64,000 nucleotides of DNA from an uncultured Acidimicrobiales bacterium (GCA_958295755.1 OY282367.1:140294-204293), one strand, 5' to 3'; numbered from the stretch's first letter, positions 8,762 to 20,213 are shown. The notes: generated by a model not told the origin, from the letters alone. Made by a program: numbers and translations.

Positions 8762-9529
8762 ATGATCCTTTCACAGATACACTTCCCCACAATTAAAAAC
8801 ATCGTGGTGTGGCCCAACATCTTTGGCGACGGTTGGTACGGTTTCAACAAGATCGCACTCATCGCTTTCATCGCAGCGGTCGTGCCCGCTCTGATATTTT
8901 TCATCGCAGGGAGGCAATCTCGCCTAGTGCCCAGAGGTGTCCAAGGTTTTACCGAAGGCATCGTTAGTTTCGTTGAAAATCAAGTTGCTAAGCCAGGTAT
9001 CGGCACGGGCTACGAACCGTATCTGCCTGTGCTTATTAGCTTCTTCTGCTTCATTGCAGTAGGCAACCTGTTTGAAGTCATCCCGTTTTTCCAGATGCCG
9101 CTCAACGCTCGCATGGGTGCCCCGCTTGTGCTCGCCATCATTGCGTATCTGTTCTTCATCATGGTGGGTATGAAGCACAATGGTCCGGCCAACTATTTCA
9201 AGATGGTGGCTTTCCCACAAGGTGTGCCTAAAGCCATGTACATCCTCGTGACGCCGATTGAGCTTATCTCCACCTTCTTAGTACGCCCCTTCAGCCACGC
9301 CATCCGACTTTTCGCGAACATGCTGGCAGGCCACATCTTGCTAGTTAGTTTCGGCGTCCTCTGCATAGCGGTTTGGACTTTGCAGCTGGTAGCTGTGCTT
9401 GAGGTTCTAACCTTCCCCGGGCTTATCGTCTTTACTGCCTTTGAGATAGGCGTGAGCCTTATTCAGGCGTTCGTCTTTTCTATCCTCGCTGCCGTATACA
9501 TCGGTGGTGCACTCCATCCCGCCCACTAG
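8762..9529 (+). CDS. atpB: ATP synthase Fo subunit a
   Basis: Membrane subunit that forms the proton half-channels beside the c-ring. The essential Arg is Arg182, in the helix LVRPFSHAIRLFANMLAGH, which is the family hallmark. The last helices (FPGLIVFTAFEIGVSLIQAFVFSILAAVYIGGAL) carry the conserved Glu and Gln of the outer half-channel. Five or more transmembrane helices span the 255 residues, a normal length. The start at 8762 gives MILSQIHFPTIKNIVVWP, a usual N-terminus. The stop codon lies inside a duplicated 14-base unit (9517-9546). Confidence 0.96.
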   Translation: MILSQIHFPTIKNIVVWPNIFGDGWYGFNKIALIAFIAAVVPALIFFIAGRQSRLVPRGVQGFTEGIVSFVENQVAKPGIGTGYEPYLPVLISFFCFIAVGNLFEVIPFFQMPLNARMGAPLVLAIIAYLFFIMVGMKHNGPANYFKMVAFPQGVPKAMYILVTPIELISTFLVRPFSHAIRLFANMLAGHILLVSFGVLCIAVWTLQLVAVLEVLTFPGLIVFTAFEIGVSLIQAFVFSILAAVYIGGALHPAH

Positions 9530-9586
9530 AAGTCCCGCCCACTAGACCCAGCCCCATTTCGCAAATAATCCATTTCGCAAATAATA
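9517..9586 (+). repeat. Two tandem duplications after atpB, one including its stop codon
   Basis: TCCCGCCCACTAGA occurs at 9517-9530 and 9533-9546 (16-base spacing, perfect 14-base match). The atpB stop TAG is in the first copy. Directly downstream CATTTCGCAAATAAT occurs at 9555-9569 and 9571-9585, again 16 bases apart. The second pair runs into the atpE ribosome-binding site (AAGGAG, 9586-9591). Confidence 0.92.
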
Positions 9587-9587
9587 A

Positions 9588-9905
<318 letters not shown>

Positions 9906-9950
9906 TCCCGCAGTAGGTCTATCCATCCACTCGCACTAATCCAATCTCCG

Positions 9951-10658
9951 ATGTCTGACGCAGATCTCACATACTATATTCCCGGCGAGTTCGCACTCGG
10001 TGAGCTAGCACAGGATGCCCCTGCACAGGCAGAAGGCACGGCGGAAGGCACAACCACGGAAACCAGCACAGAAGTAGCCGAAGACCCGCCCAACCCTGTG
10101 CTTCCAACCATGAATGAGATTTTCTGGTCAGCAGTTTTCTTCCTGCTTCTCTGGGCACTGATGAAATTCGTGCTACTTAAGCCCATCCGCAAACTCCAAG
10201 CTCAGCGAGCACAGAAGCTCCAAGACGACAGAGATGCCGCCCAGCTAGCCGAAGAAGCTCTCATCAAAGCTCAGTCTGATTACGATGTCGCCCTGCTAGC
10301 TGCCCGTGAAGAAGCCAACCTGTTGTTGGATGAAGCTCGCTCTCGTGCTAGCGACCGCCGTGCCGAGCTGGTAGGTGCAGCAGTGAATGATGTCAGTTCA
10401 GCCCGCGCTATTGCTACCCAAGAAATGACTGTCGCCCGCTCTCAAGCCGTAGGTAGTCTTCGTTCTGAAATCCGTGAGCTGGCAGTAGACGCCGCAGCCA
10501 ATGTGCTAGGCACAGGACGACCTTTAGACACAGCCGTAGTAGATCGCACCATAGATGAACTGCTACAAGATGCCCTACAGCAGCCTCAAGAAGCAGTCGG
10601 CGGCAGCTCTGGAGCCAGTGATTCAGAGGCCAGTAACTCAGGAGGCAGTGACCGATGA
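9951..10658 (+). CDS. atpF: ATP synthase Fo subunit b (first copy)
   Basis: Peripheral-stalk subunit. One transmembrane helix (about residues 55-75: NEIFWSAVFFLLLWALMKFVLL) is followed by a long charged coiled coil (KPIRKLQAQRAQKLQDDRDA and on). The first 50 residues are an extra Ala/Glu/Thr-rich segment with a microduplication (EGTAEGTT). The C-terminus is Gly/Ser-rich. At 235 residues it is longer than the usual 160-190. It overlaps the next b-type gene by four bases (ATGA at 10655-10658), so the two are translationally coupled. Confidence 0.92.
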   Translation: MSDADLTYYIPGEFALGELAQDAPAQAEGTAEGTTTETSTEVAEDPPNPVLPTMNEIFWSAVFFLLLWALMKFVLLKPIRKLQAQRAQKLQDDRDAAQLAEEALIKAQSDYDVALLAAREEANLLLDEARSRASDRRAELVGAAVNDVSSARAIATQEMTVARSQAVGSLRSEIRELAVDAAANVLGTGRPLDTAVVDRTIDELLQDALQQPQEAVGGSSGASDSEASNSGGSDR

Positions 10659-11209
10659 ATCTCATATTTGCTGCCACCGCCGAAGAAGAAAATGGCATCT
10701 TCTTCCCGAGCGACATCAACGAATTTTGGTGGGGCGCAGCTGCTTTTTTGTTGGTGATGGCCTTCTTGGTATGGAAAGTTCTGCCTGTAGCAAAGAGGAT
10801 GATGCGTAACAACGCCGAAAAAGTAGAAGGCGAGTTGCGGTCGGCTGAAGAAGCTCGCACCGCCAGCGAAGCTCGCACCGACGACCTTCGTGCCCAACTA
10901 GGCGATATTTCGCTGGTGCGTGAAGAACTTATGACAGAAGCCCGCACCTCAGCTACTCGCCTAGAAGCCGATCTAATAGCCCGAGCCGAAGCCGAAGCTG
11001 AAGAGTTGCGCCGCAGAGGAGAAGCCGAAATAGATCTCATCCGCCGTCAAGCCACAGCCGACCTCCAAACCGAGATGGGTGTCTGGGTTTCCGCTGCCGC
11101 CGAAGCTCTGATAACTGAAAGCCTCAGCACCGATGCCGCTACCCAAGAAGCCCTGGTAGATGCCTACATAACTAGCGACCTGGTAGCCTCCACCGCGCCA
11201 GCCCAATAA
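10655..11209 (+). CDS. ATP synthase Fo subunit b, second copy (b'-type)
   Basis: A second peripheral-stalk subunit of 184 residues. The membrane anchor is INEFWWGAAAFLLVMAFLVWKVL (about 21-43), followed by a coiled coil very rich in Glu, Ala and Arg (VEGELRSAEEARTASEART). It shares the layout but little sequence with the preceding b subunit, so a b/b' heterodimeric stalk is likely. Mycobacteria also have two b-type proteins, but one is fused to delta; here the delta subunit is separate. The stop lies in a 14-base unit repeated 17 bases downstream. Confidence 0.88.
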   Translation: MNLIFAATAEEENGIFFPSDINEFWWGAAAFLLVMAFLVWKVLPVAKRMMRNNAEKVEGELRSAEEARTASEARTDDLRAQLGDISLVREELMTEARTSATRLEADLIARAEAEAEELRRRGEAEIDLIRRQATADLQTEMGVWVSAAAEALITESLSTDAATQEALVDAYITSDLVASTAPAQ

Positions 11210-11227
11210 TCGAGCCAGCCCAATAAT
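11197..11227 (+). repeat. 14-base duplication across the b' stop codon
   Basis: GCCAGCCCAATAAT at 11197-11210 and 11214-11227, a perfect match with 17-base spacing. The TAA stop of the b'-type gene (11207-11209) is inside the first copy. A partial third copy (GCCCAAT) follows. Confidence 0.92.
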
Positions 11228-11252
11228 ATAGCCCAATCAGCACAGAAGCACA

Positions 11253-11786
11253 ATGAGCACAGAACAAATCAGCAGTTACGCCAAAGCGATGGCGCAAATC
11301 GCCGAAGCCGAAGGTTGCCTAGACGAAGTAGCAGATGAGATGTTTCGCTTCTCTCGCGCCCTTCAGAGCAGCGACGAGCTTCGTGAAGCCCTTAGCGACC
11401 GCCATATCCCGGTTCAACGTCGCCAGCAGATCGTGGAAGACCTGCTCGCTACCCGCGCCACCCCAGCCACAGTCGGAATGGTCTCACTGGTAGTAGCTGG
11501 CGAGCGTGCCAAAGATATCGCATCCATTGCCGAAGAGCTTGCCGACATAGCTGCCACTGCCAAGAGCGCAGAAGTAGCTTATGTGCGCTCTGCAGTGCCG
11601 CTGAACGAGGGCCAAATTTCTCGTCTCCGCCAATCCTTAAGTGAAGCCACAGGCAAAAATATAGAAGTAAAAGCATCAGTAGATCCCACGGTCATCGGAG
11701 GCATAATCACCACTGTGGGTGACACTGTCATAGACGGTAGCGTTCGTTCTCGCCTTGCAAAACTCCGCGACACCTTCACAGGATGA
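11253..11786 (+). CDS. atpH: ATP synthase F1 subunit delta
   Basis: Joins the peripheral stalk to the top of F1. Residues 1-105 form the helical domain (SSYAKAMAQIAEAEG, LREALSDRHIPVQRRQQIVEDLL). The C-terminal part carries the family signature KASVDPTVIGGIITTVGDTVIDGSVRSRLAKLRD. The 177-residue length is normal for a free delta subunit and shows there is no b-delta fusion. It lies 43 bases after the b'-type gene and 65 bases before atpA. Confidence 0.94.
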   Translation: MSTEQISSYAKAMAQIAEAEGCLDEVADEMFRFSRALQSSDELREALSDRHIPVQRRQQIVEDLLATRATPATVGMVSLVVAGERAKDIASIAEELADIAATAKSAEVAYVRSAVPLNEGQISRLRQSLSEATGKNIEVKASVDPTVIGGIITTVGDTVIDGSVRSRLAKLRDTFTG

Positions 11787-11811
11787 CACACGGATTCTCT
11801 ACTTGAAATTG

Positions 11812-11840
11812 CTCGACAGCCCAGTCCCTCGACAGCCCAG
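11812..11840 (+). repeat. 13-base duplication between atpH and atpA
   Basis: CTCGACAGCCCAG at 11812-11824 and 11828-11840, a perfect match at 16-base spacing, lying 26 bases after the atpH stop and just ahead of the atpA start. Confidence 0.9.
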
Positions 11841-11851
11841 AAAGAACAACC

Positions 11852-13474
11852 ATGGCTGAACTAACTATCAATACCGATGACATTCTCGCGGCTCTTCGCG
11901 CCAACTTGGAAGATTTCACACCCTCTGTGGAACATAGCCAAGTCGGGCTGGTTCTAGAAGTCGGCGACGGCATCGCCCGCATCTCAGGTCTTCCCGGGGC
12001 CGCCGTCAACGAGATGCTCGAGTTTGAAAATGGAAGCATCGGCCTCGCCCTCAACTTAGATGAAGATGTAGTCGGCGCAGTGGTGCTCGGCGAAGTAGAT
12101 GAGATAGAAGAAGGCCAGATCGTCCGCGCTACTGGCAATATTCTCTCCGTCCCCGTCGGCGACAGAATGCTCGGCCGTGTCGTCAACGCCCTCGGCGAAC
12201 CCATAGACGGCAAGGGCCCTCTACCAGCTGGCCCCACCCGCCGCATGGAAGTGCAAGCCCCCGGCATCACCGGCCGCAAACCTGTCCATGAGCCACTCCA
12301 AACGGGTATCAAGGCCATTGACTCGCTCATCCCTATCGGTCGCGGCCAGCGCGAGCTTATAATCGGCGACCGCAAAACAGGCAAAACTACCATCGCCGTA
12401 GACACCATCTTGAACCAAGCAGGCCAAGGTGTCAACTGCGTATATGTAGCTATCGGTCAGAAGGCATCTACGGTCGCCCAAGTGGTCGCCACTCTGGAAG
12501 CTCACGGGGCTATGGAATACACCGTGGTAGTAGTCGCCCCCGCTTCCGACCCAGCCCCGTTCAAATATCTCGCCCCTTACGCAGGCTGCGCGATGGGCCA
12601 GCACTGGATGGACAACGGTAGCCACGCTCTTGCCATCTATGACGATCTCTCTAAGCAAGCCGAGGCATACCGCCAGATGGCACTGCTACTACGCCGACCA
12701 CCAGGGCGAGAAGCCTACCCCGGCGATGTTTTCTACCTCCACAGCCGTCTGCTAGAACGCGCCGCCAAACTTAACGATGAACGGGGCGCAGGTTCTCTAA
12801 CTGCCTTACCCATCATTGAAACCAAAGCAGGCGATGTCTCCGCCTATATTCCCACCAATGTCATTTCCATCACCGACGGACAGATTTATCTACAAGACGA
12901 CCTCTTCAAGTCGGGCATCCGACCTGCAGTAGATGTGGGTATTTCGGTCTCACGGGTCGGTTCGGCTGCTCAGATCAAAGCCATGAAGTCGGCTGTCGGA
13001 ACTCTCAAAGCCGACCTTCAGCAGTTCCGCGAGCTAGAAGCCTTCGCCACCTTCGGATCCGACTTAGATGCTGTCTCCCAAGCCCAGCTAGAGCGTGGCT
13101 ACCGTCTCACCGAGCTTCTCAAGCAAGGCATTAATTCACCTCTGCCCGTAGGGGAGCAAGTCGTCTCGCTTTTCGCAGGCACACGAGGCTATCTCGACAA
13201 TATCTCTGTTGAAGATGTACGCCGTTTTGAAACAGGCCTGCTGGAACATTTTCGTAGTAAAGACCTACTGAGAACTCTTGTAGAAAGTTTTGACGAAGAG
13301 GCTTTAGACCGTGAAATTTCAACATACGCCAGTCAGTTCGCTGCTACTGACATATCAGCCCACACCGGCGAAGCCCCTGACCCTGAACACCACGGAGACG
13401 CCAGTGAATCAACAGTCGACTCTTCAGTAACCCTGCCTGAGGTAGACCTTCAGCGTGAAGCTCAAGAAGATTGA
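11852..13474 (+). CDS. atpA: ATP synthase F1 subunit alpha
   Basis: Non-catalytic nucleotide-binding subunit of F1. The beta-barrel domain shows [26 protein letters not shown]. Walker A is GDRKTGKTT at residues 172-180. The alpha signature [17 protein letters not shown] near 370 contains the arginine finger. The C-terminal helical domain follows, with [19 protein letters not shown]. The last 40 residues are a loose acidic tail, so the 540 residues slightly exceed the usual 500-515. Its stop codon lies in a 13-base unit repeated 18 bases downstream. Confidence 0.98.
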   Translation: MAELTINTDDILAALRANLEDFTPSVEHSQVGLVLEVGDGIARISGLPGAAVNEMLEFENGSIGLALNLDEDVVGAVVLGEVDEIEEGQIVRATGNILSVPVGDRMLGRVVNALGEPIDGKGPLPAGPTRRMEVQAPGITGRKPVHEPLQTGIKAIDSLIPIGRGQRELIIGDRKTGKTTIAVDTILNQAGQGVNCVYVAIGQKASTVAQVVATLEAHGAMEYTVVVVAPASDPAPFKYLAPYAGCAMGQHWMDNGSHALAIYDDLSKQAEAYRQMALLLRRPPGREAYPGDVFYLHSRLLERAAKLNDERGAGSLTALPIIETKAGDVSAYIPTNVISITDGQIYLQDDLFKSGIRPAVDVGISVSRVGSAAQIKAMKSAVGTLKADLQQFRELEAFATFGSDLDAVSQAQLERGYRLTELLKQGINSPLPVGEQVVSLFAGTRGYLDNISVEDVRRFETGLLEHFRSKDLLRTLVESFDEEALDREISTYASQFAATDISAHTGEAPDPEHHGDASESTVDSSVTLPEVDLQREAQED

Positions 13475-13493
13475 GTGTCACAAGAAGATTGAG
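13463..13493 (+). repeat. 13-base duplication across the atpA stop codon
   Basis: CAAGAAGATTGAG at 13463-13475 and 13481-13493, a perfect match at 18-base spacing. The TGA of atpA (13472-13474) is in the first copy; because the spacing is a multiple of three, the second TGA is in the same frame. Confidence 0.92.
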
Positions 13494-13512
13494 CTTGTAG
13501 AGGAAAGATACA

Positions 13513-15979
<2,467 letters not shown>

Positions 15980-16030
15980 AGGGTTTTAAGGCAGGGTTTT
16001 AGGACAGAGTTTTAGGACAGGGTTTTCTGC
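15980..16030 (+). repeat. Four 13-base tandem units after atpD
   Basis: AGGGTTTTAAGGC (15980), AGGGTTTTAGGAC (15993), AGAGTTTTAGGAC (16006), AGGGTTTTCTGC (16019). The array starts one base after the atpD stop and fills the whole gap to the atpC ATG at 16031. It leaves no ordinary Shine-Dalgarno except AGG within the units. Confidence 0.93.
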
Positions 16031-16438
16031 ATGGCAACAGAGACGATGAAAATAGAGATGGTATCACCTGAGCGGAACATCTTCTCAGGCGAAGCCTCTA
16101 TGTTGGTAGCTCGCACCTCAGATGGCGATATCGCCTTTGAGCCTGGCCACATACCCTTCGTAGGTGTCCTTCAGCCCAAACAGGTTAAAGTCATCCTCAC
16201 TGACGGCTCAATCCAATATGTTGCCGTTCATTCAGGCTTCGTAGAAGTTTGCAACAACGAGGTTTCTATCCTCTCTGACAGAGCAGAGCTAGCCTCCGAA
16301 ATAGACGCCTCTCGTGCTGAGGCCGCTCGCGACCGAGCCCAACAAGCCCTCTCTGCCGATCCCGACGATGAAGCCGCCACAGCCGCTCTCAGCCGAGCCG
16401 AAACTCGTCTAGAAGTGATATCGCTCGCTAACCAATGA
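16031..16438 (+). CDS. atpC: ATP synthase F1 subunit epsilon
   Basis: The rotor subunit that couples and can inhibit F1. The N-terminal beta-sandwich reads MKIEMVSPERNIFSGEASMLVARTSDGDIAFEPGHIPFVGVLQP, then VAVHSGFVEVCNNEVSILSDRAELASEID. It is followed by an Ala/Glu/Arg-rich helical pair of about 45 residues. At 135 residues this is a full-length epsilon with both domains. Its stop overlaps the ligase start (ATGA, 16435-16438). Confidence 0.94.
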   Translation: MATETMKIEMVSPERNIFSGEASMLVARTSDGDIAFEPGHIPFVGVLQPKQVKVILTDGSIQYVAVHSGFVEVCNNEVSILSDRAELASEIDASRAEAARDRAQQALSADPDDEAATAALSRAETRLEVISLANQ

Positions 16439-17994
16439 AAGTCCCACTCAGTATCGGCGACTTCATAGCACGGGGGGAGGCGGTCTATCCCAACCGCATA
16501 GCCGTCATAGACGAACCTGACCAACCCGCAGCCTCTTGGGGGGAGGTGACTTTTGCCGAGTTCGCCGAGCGATGTCGCCAGTTAGCTGCCGGGCTAGACC
16601 ACCTAGGTATAGAGGCAGGTGAGCGTGTCGCCATTGTCTCGCACAACTCTGCTCGCCTCCTTCTGGCTATCTTTGCTTGCGCCAGCTCAGGTCGTATCTG
16701 CGTCCCCATCAACTTCCGACTAAATCGAGACGAAGTCAGCTACATCGTGGAACACTCAGGCGCATCAATGCTACTCATAGACCCTGAGCTAGCCGATACT
16801 TTGGCCGACATCGCTTGCCCTCATCGGTTCACTCTTGGCACCGAGAGCGACGAAGCTCTCCTTATTCCCAATGCCGATCCCCGCCTCTGGCAACCTGACG
16901 AAGACGCTACCGCTACCATCAACTACACCTCTGGAACTACCGGTCGCCCCAAAGGTGTGCAGATGACCCACCGCAACATCTGGCTGAACGCCGTTACCTT
17001 CGGCTGGATGGCAGGCGTGAGCGATGACGATGTGTATCTCCACACTTTGCCTATGTTTCACTGCAACGGCTGGGGTATGCCTTTTGCTCTCCTCGGCACG
17101 GGCGTGCCCCAAGTAGTACTCCGCAAAGTAGACGGCACTGAAATCCTAAATCGCATCGCTCGCCACGGTGTTACTTACCTATGCGGTGCCCCCGCTGTAG
17201 TCAAAGCTGTGCTAGACGCCGCAGCGGGCTGGAGTGGCGAACAAGGCCCTATCCCCAGTGGCGTGCGTATGACCGTAGCTGGCGCGCCCCCGCCTAGCCG
17301 CATCATAGAGCAGATGGAAACGGATCTGGGTTGGGAGTTTATGCAGCTTTACGGACTCACTGAAACCACCCCCTATCTCACAATCAATCGCCGCCGCAAA
17401 GAGACCGACCATCTCTCACCCTCTGAGCGGGCCGAACTTCTAGCTCGCCAGGGTGCCCCTGCCTTAGGCGTCAAACTCCACATCGCCGACAACGGCGAAG
17501 TCTGCGCCCAGGGCAATCACATAATGGACGGCTACTGGGAACAGCCCGAAGCCACAGCTGAAGCCATAGCCGAAGGCTGGTTCCACACCGGCGATGTTGG
17601 CTTCATAGATGATGACAACTACTTAGTACTGCGCGACCGTAGCAAAGATGTGGTCATCTCAGGCGGCGAAAACGTATCGTCTATAGAGGTTGAAGACTGT
17701 TTGTTCTCTCATCCTGGCGTAGCAGAAGTGGCAGTGATAGGTGTTCCCGATGAAAAGTGGGGTGAGACGGTGAAGGCAGTAGTGGTAAGAACAGCTGCTA
17801 CTAAAGAACCGGCAACAGAACAAGAGCTGATTGATTATTGCCGTAGCCGGATGGCTCATTTCAAGTGTCCAACTTCGGTAGATTTCTGCGAAGAGTTGCC
17901 CCGCACAGCTACGGGCAAAGTCCAAAAATACCGTCTGCGTCAACCCTACTGGGAAGACCCCTACTGGAAAGATAAAGCCAGCTTTATAAACTGA
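16435..17994 (+). CDS. AMP-forming acyl-CoA ligase (fatty-acyl-CoA synthetase family)
   Basis: A 519-residue member of the ANL adenylate-forming superfamily. It should activate a carboxylic acid with ATP and join it to CoA. The AMP-binding P-loop YTSGTTGRPKG is at about 163-173. Next come LPMFHCNGWGMPF, the adenine-binding MQLYGLTETTPY, GWFHTGDVGFIDDDNYLVLRDRSKD with the hinge region, ISGGENVSSIEVE, and the catalytic Lys in RTATGKVQKYRLR. Layout and motifs fit the medium/long-chain acyl-CoA synthetases; the acid used cannot be told. The end carries a 15-base coding duplication (PYWED-PYWKD). Coupling to atpC by ATGA overlap is unusual, since this position more often holds murA-like or small membrane genes in Actinobacteria. 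Confidence 0.93.
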   Translation: MKVPLSIGDFIARGEAVYPNRIAVIDEPDQPAASWGEVTFAEFAERCRQLAAGLDHLGIEAGERVAIVSHNSARLLLAIFACASSGRICVPINFRLNRDEVSYIVEHSGASMLLIDPELADTLADIACPHRFTLGTESDEALLIPNADPRLWQPDEDATATINYTSGTTGRPKGVQMTHRNIWLNAVTFGWMAGVSDDDVYLHTLPMFHCNGWGMPFALLGTGVPQVVLRKVDGTEILNRIARHGVTYLCGAPAVVKAVLDAAAGWSGEQGPIPSGVRMTVAGAPPPSRIIEQMETDLGWEFMQLYGLTETTPYLTINRRRKETDHLSPSERAELLARQGAPALGVKLHIADNGEVCAQGNHIMDGYWEQPEATAEAIAEGWFHTGDVGFIDDDNYLVLRDRSKDVVISGGENVSSIEVEDCLFSHPGVAEVAVIGVPDEKWGETVKAVVVRTAATKEPATEQELIDYCRSRMAHFKCPTSVDFCEELPRTATGKVQKYRLRQPYWEDPYWKDKASFIN

Positions 17995-18012
17995 AAGCTA
18001 ACAAAGCTAACA
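17995..18012 (+). repeat. Two 9-base units directly after the ligase stop
   Basis: AAGCTAACA at 17995-18003 and 18004-18012, followed by AAGCATA. The array begins at the base after the TGA. Confidence 0.8.
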
Positions 18013-18076
18013 AAGCATATTTGTCTGTCTGCACTTATAGCCCGATCACCTAACTTCCCAGAAAGCGAGAACAGCT

Positions 18077-19120
18077 ATGAAATATCGTCCTTTAGGCCAC
18101 ACAGGTGTGATGGTCAGCGAATACTGCCTAGGTGCCATGATGTACGGACAAATGGGCAACCCCGACCACGATGACTGTATTCGCCAGATACATGCCTGCT
18201 TGGACGCTGGCATCAACTTCATTGACACCGCCGATGTCTATTCTCTGGGCGAGTCGGAAGAGATCGTGGGCAAAGCTCTCAAAGATCGCCGCGAGAATGT
18301 GGTGCTAGCTACGAAGTTCTACGCCCCGATGGGCGAAGATGTCAACCAACTTGGTGCCTCACGCCGTTGGATCATGCAAGAGGTTGAAAACAGCCTCCGT
18401 CGGCTCAACACCGACTACATAGATCTCTACCAAGTCCATCGTTTCCCTGAAGGCGTAGACATCGCTGAGACGCTCTCCGCCTTCACCGACTTGCAACGCC
18501 AAGGCAAAATCCGCTACGCAGGCTCCTCAGAATGGCCCGTGGATCGTATCGTTGAAGCCCGCTGGGTGTCTGAGCAACAAAACCTCACCCCGTATCGCTG
18601 TGAGCAAGCGCAATACAATCTCTTTACTCGCCGCATAGAACGTGAAGTGCTTCCGGCTTGTGCCCGATATGGCATGGGCGTTATCCTTTGGAGTCCCCTA
18701 GCTGGGGGCTGGCTCACCGGCCGTTATCGCTCTTCCGCCGACTTCACCGAAGAAAGCCGTCTGGTGCGTTTCAGTCAGCGATGGGGCCGTATGGATCCAG
18801 AAAGTGCTTTGAACCAACGCAAGATGGCTCTAGTGGAAGACCTAGCTCAGATAGCCGATGCCGCAGGGGTGTCATTAACCCACCTAGCTGTGGCTTGGAC
18901 ATTGGAGCACCCCGCCGTTACCTCCACGATCATCGGCCCCCGCACCCACGAGCAACTAGACGACCTCCTAGCCGGTGCCGATATAGTCCTAGACGAAGAC
19001 ACCCTAGACGCTATAGACGCTCTGCTTCCCCCCGGCACCAACATAAACCCAACTGATCCATCCTCAGAGCCGGCCGCTATGAGCAAAGACCAACGCAGGC
19101 GGGCTTCTCGCGCTTCTTAG
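18077..19120 (+). CDS. Aldo/keto reductase family oxidoreductase
   Basis: A 347-residue NADPH-dependent TIM-barrel reductase of the YghZ/potassium-channel-beta-like branch. The catalytic tetrad is visible: Asp50 and Tyr55 (FIDTADVYSLGESEE), Lys80 (LATKFYAPMG) and His121 (YQVHRF). Cofactor-binding motifs include SPLAGGWLTGRY and TSTIIGPRTHEQLDD. The tail after residue 320 is Pro/Ser/Arg-rich. AGAAAGCGAGAA lies before the ATG at 18077. The substrate is unknown. The stop codon lies in a three-unit 14-base repeat. Confidence 0.92.
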   Translation: MKYRPLGHTGVMVSEYCLGAMMYGQMGNPDHDDCIRQIHACLDAGINFIDTADVYSLGESEEIVGKALKDRRENVVLATKFYAPMGEDVNQLGASRRWIMQEVENSLRRLNTDYIDLYQVHRFPEGVDIAETLSAFTDLQRQGKIRYAGSSEWPVDRIVEARWVSEQQNLTPYRCEQAQYNLFTRRIEREVLPACARYGMGVILWSPLAGGWLTGRYRSSADFTEESRLVRFSQRWGRMDPESALNQRKMALVEDLAQIADAAGVSLTHLAVAWTLEHPAVTSTIIGPRTHEQLDDLLAGADIVLDEDTLDAIDALLPPGTNINPTDPSSEPAAMSKDQRRRASRAS

Positions 19121-19165
19121 CACGCCCTTCTTCGCACGCTCTTCTTCACCCCCCCCAAAAAAAAA
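19114..19165 (+). repeat. Three 14-base units across the reductase stop codon, ending in a C8-A9 tract
   Basis: TTCTTAGCACGCCC (19114), TTCTTCGCACGCTC (19128), TTCTTCACCCCCCC (19142). The TAG stop of the reductase is in unit 1. The array runs into eight C (19149-19156) and nine A (19157-19165), a mononucleotide tract 48 bases before the next gene's start. Confidence 0.88.
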
Positions 19166-19212
19166 TTTGTGACCCAGGTGGAGTGGCGGCGGGAGTGGCG
19201 GTGGGAGTAACT

Positions 19213-20163
19213 ATGCGAAACATCTCGTTTTTGTCCGATTATGGCACAAAGGATGAGTTTGTAGGCGTAGTCAAGTCGGTCATCTTATCCATCGCCGCAG
19301 ATGTGCAGATAACCGACATAACTCACAACATCGCTCGCCACGACATCCGAGCAGGTAGCCTAGCTTTGGCACGCGCCTCCCAGTATCTGAACCCCGGCGT
19401 AGTCCTAGCAGTTGTAGACCCCGGCGTGGGTAGTAGCCGAAGGGCAGTGGCTGTCGAACTTTCCACAGCCAGCAGCGAGGGCTATCCCAGCGTGCTGATC
19501 GGCCCCGACAACGGCCTACTAGCACCTGCTGTAGGCCTTTTGGGCGGTGTCAGCCGAGCTGTATCGCTCACTAACACCGACTTTCAACTTCCCTCAGCCG
19601 GTGCAACTTTTGCCGGCCGCGACATCTTCGCCCCCGCCGCCGCACACCTCTGTGCAGGCATCGCCTTTGAAGAGTTAGGCGAAGACATCCCCGTAGCTAC
19701 CTTGATGCCTGCGGTAGTCCCGTCGGCACAAATCCAAAGCGATCAAATTGTCGCAGAAATTCTATGGATAGATAGTTTCGGCAACGCCCAGTTAAATATT
19801 GGTCTCGATGATATTTCTCCCCTAGGCGAGCGTTTCGCTCTGAAAATCTTAGGTCTCCCTGAAGGCGCAACCCAGCAACCTGTTTTCCTCCAAAGAGTAG
19901 GAGCTCAAAGTAGCGATCCCTCAGCCTTCGGCAAACAGGCCTCCACCCGTCCCCTAGTAGCGTCCATAGTCGCCTCCTACGATCAAATCGCCTCCAGAGA
20001 TATAGCCCTGGTCATAGATTCCTACGCCATGATATCAATAGCTATGCGCCAACAATCTGCGGCCAGCGAACTCTCTTTAGAAGAAGGCATGTCAGTAGTT
20101 ATGTCTCCACTCACAGGAGACTTGGTAGAGTTGCCCACCCGCTTTTCACAGAGAAAATCTTAG
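19213..20163 (+). CDS. S-adenosyl-L-methionine hydrolase (adenosine-forming), DUF62/SAM hydroxide adenosyltransferase family
   Basis: Family members split SAM with hydroxide to adenosine and methionine. The N-terminal half is clear: ISFLSDYGTKDEFVGVVKSVI with the conserved Asp, DITHNIARHDIRAGSLAL, VVDPGVGSSRRAVAVEL, IGPDNGLL and the FAGRDIFAPAAAHL segment. The C-terminal domain has ILWIDSFGNAQLNI. I choose the ATG at 19213, 316 residues, because GGGAG lies five bases before it and MRNISFLSDYG matches the family start; an in-frame ATG at 19183 is possible. The related fluorinase/chlorinase enzymes share the fold, but the hydrolase is far more common. Its end is 20 bases from the convergent hemC. 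Confidence 0.88.
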   Translation: MRNISFLSDYGTKDEFVGVVKSVILSIAADVQITDITHNIARHDIRAGSLALARASQYLNPGVVLAVVDPGVGSSRRAVAVELSTASSEGYPSVLIGPDNGLLAPAVGLLGGVSRAVSLTNTDFQLPSAGATFAGRDIFAPAAAHLCAGIAFEELGEDIPVATLMPAVVPSAQIQSDQIVAEILWIDSFGNAQLNIGLDDISPLGERFALKILGLPEGATQQPVFLQRVGAQSSDPSAFGKQASTRPLVASIVASYDQIASRDIALVIDSYAMISIAMRQQSAASELSLEEGMSVVMSPLTGDLVELPTRFSQRKS

Positions 20164-20165
20164 GA

Positions 20166-20213
20166 ACTAGCCGCCTTTGCCACTAGCCGCCTTTGCCACT
20201 AGCCGTCTTTGCC
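20166..20213. repeat. Three 16-base units across the hemC stop codon
   Basis: ACTAGCCGCCTTTGCC at 20166-20181 and 20182-20197, and ACTAGCCGTCTTTGCC at 20198-20213. On the minus strand the hemC stop (20183-20185) is in the middle unit: one unit is coding, one holds the stop, and one is intergenic. Sixteen is not a multiple of three. Confidence 0.93.

Noticed and set aside
10414..11040. 208-codon minus-strand open frame opposite atpF and the b'-type gene
   Set aside because: It is an antisense shadow of two recognised ATP synthase subunits, with no family resemblance.
15980..16030. Rho-independent terminator after atpD
   Set aside because: The T-runs belong to 13-base direct repeats and no GC-rich inverted repeat precedes them. 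I also found no clear hairpin terminator at the other gene ends.
19213..20163. Fluorinase or chlorinase rather than SAM hydrolase
   Set aside because: The fold is shared, but I see no feature specific to halogenases, and no halometabolite genes are nearby.
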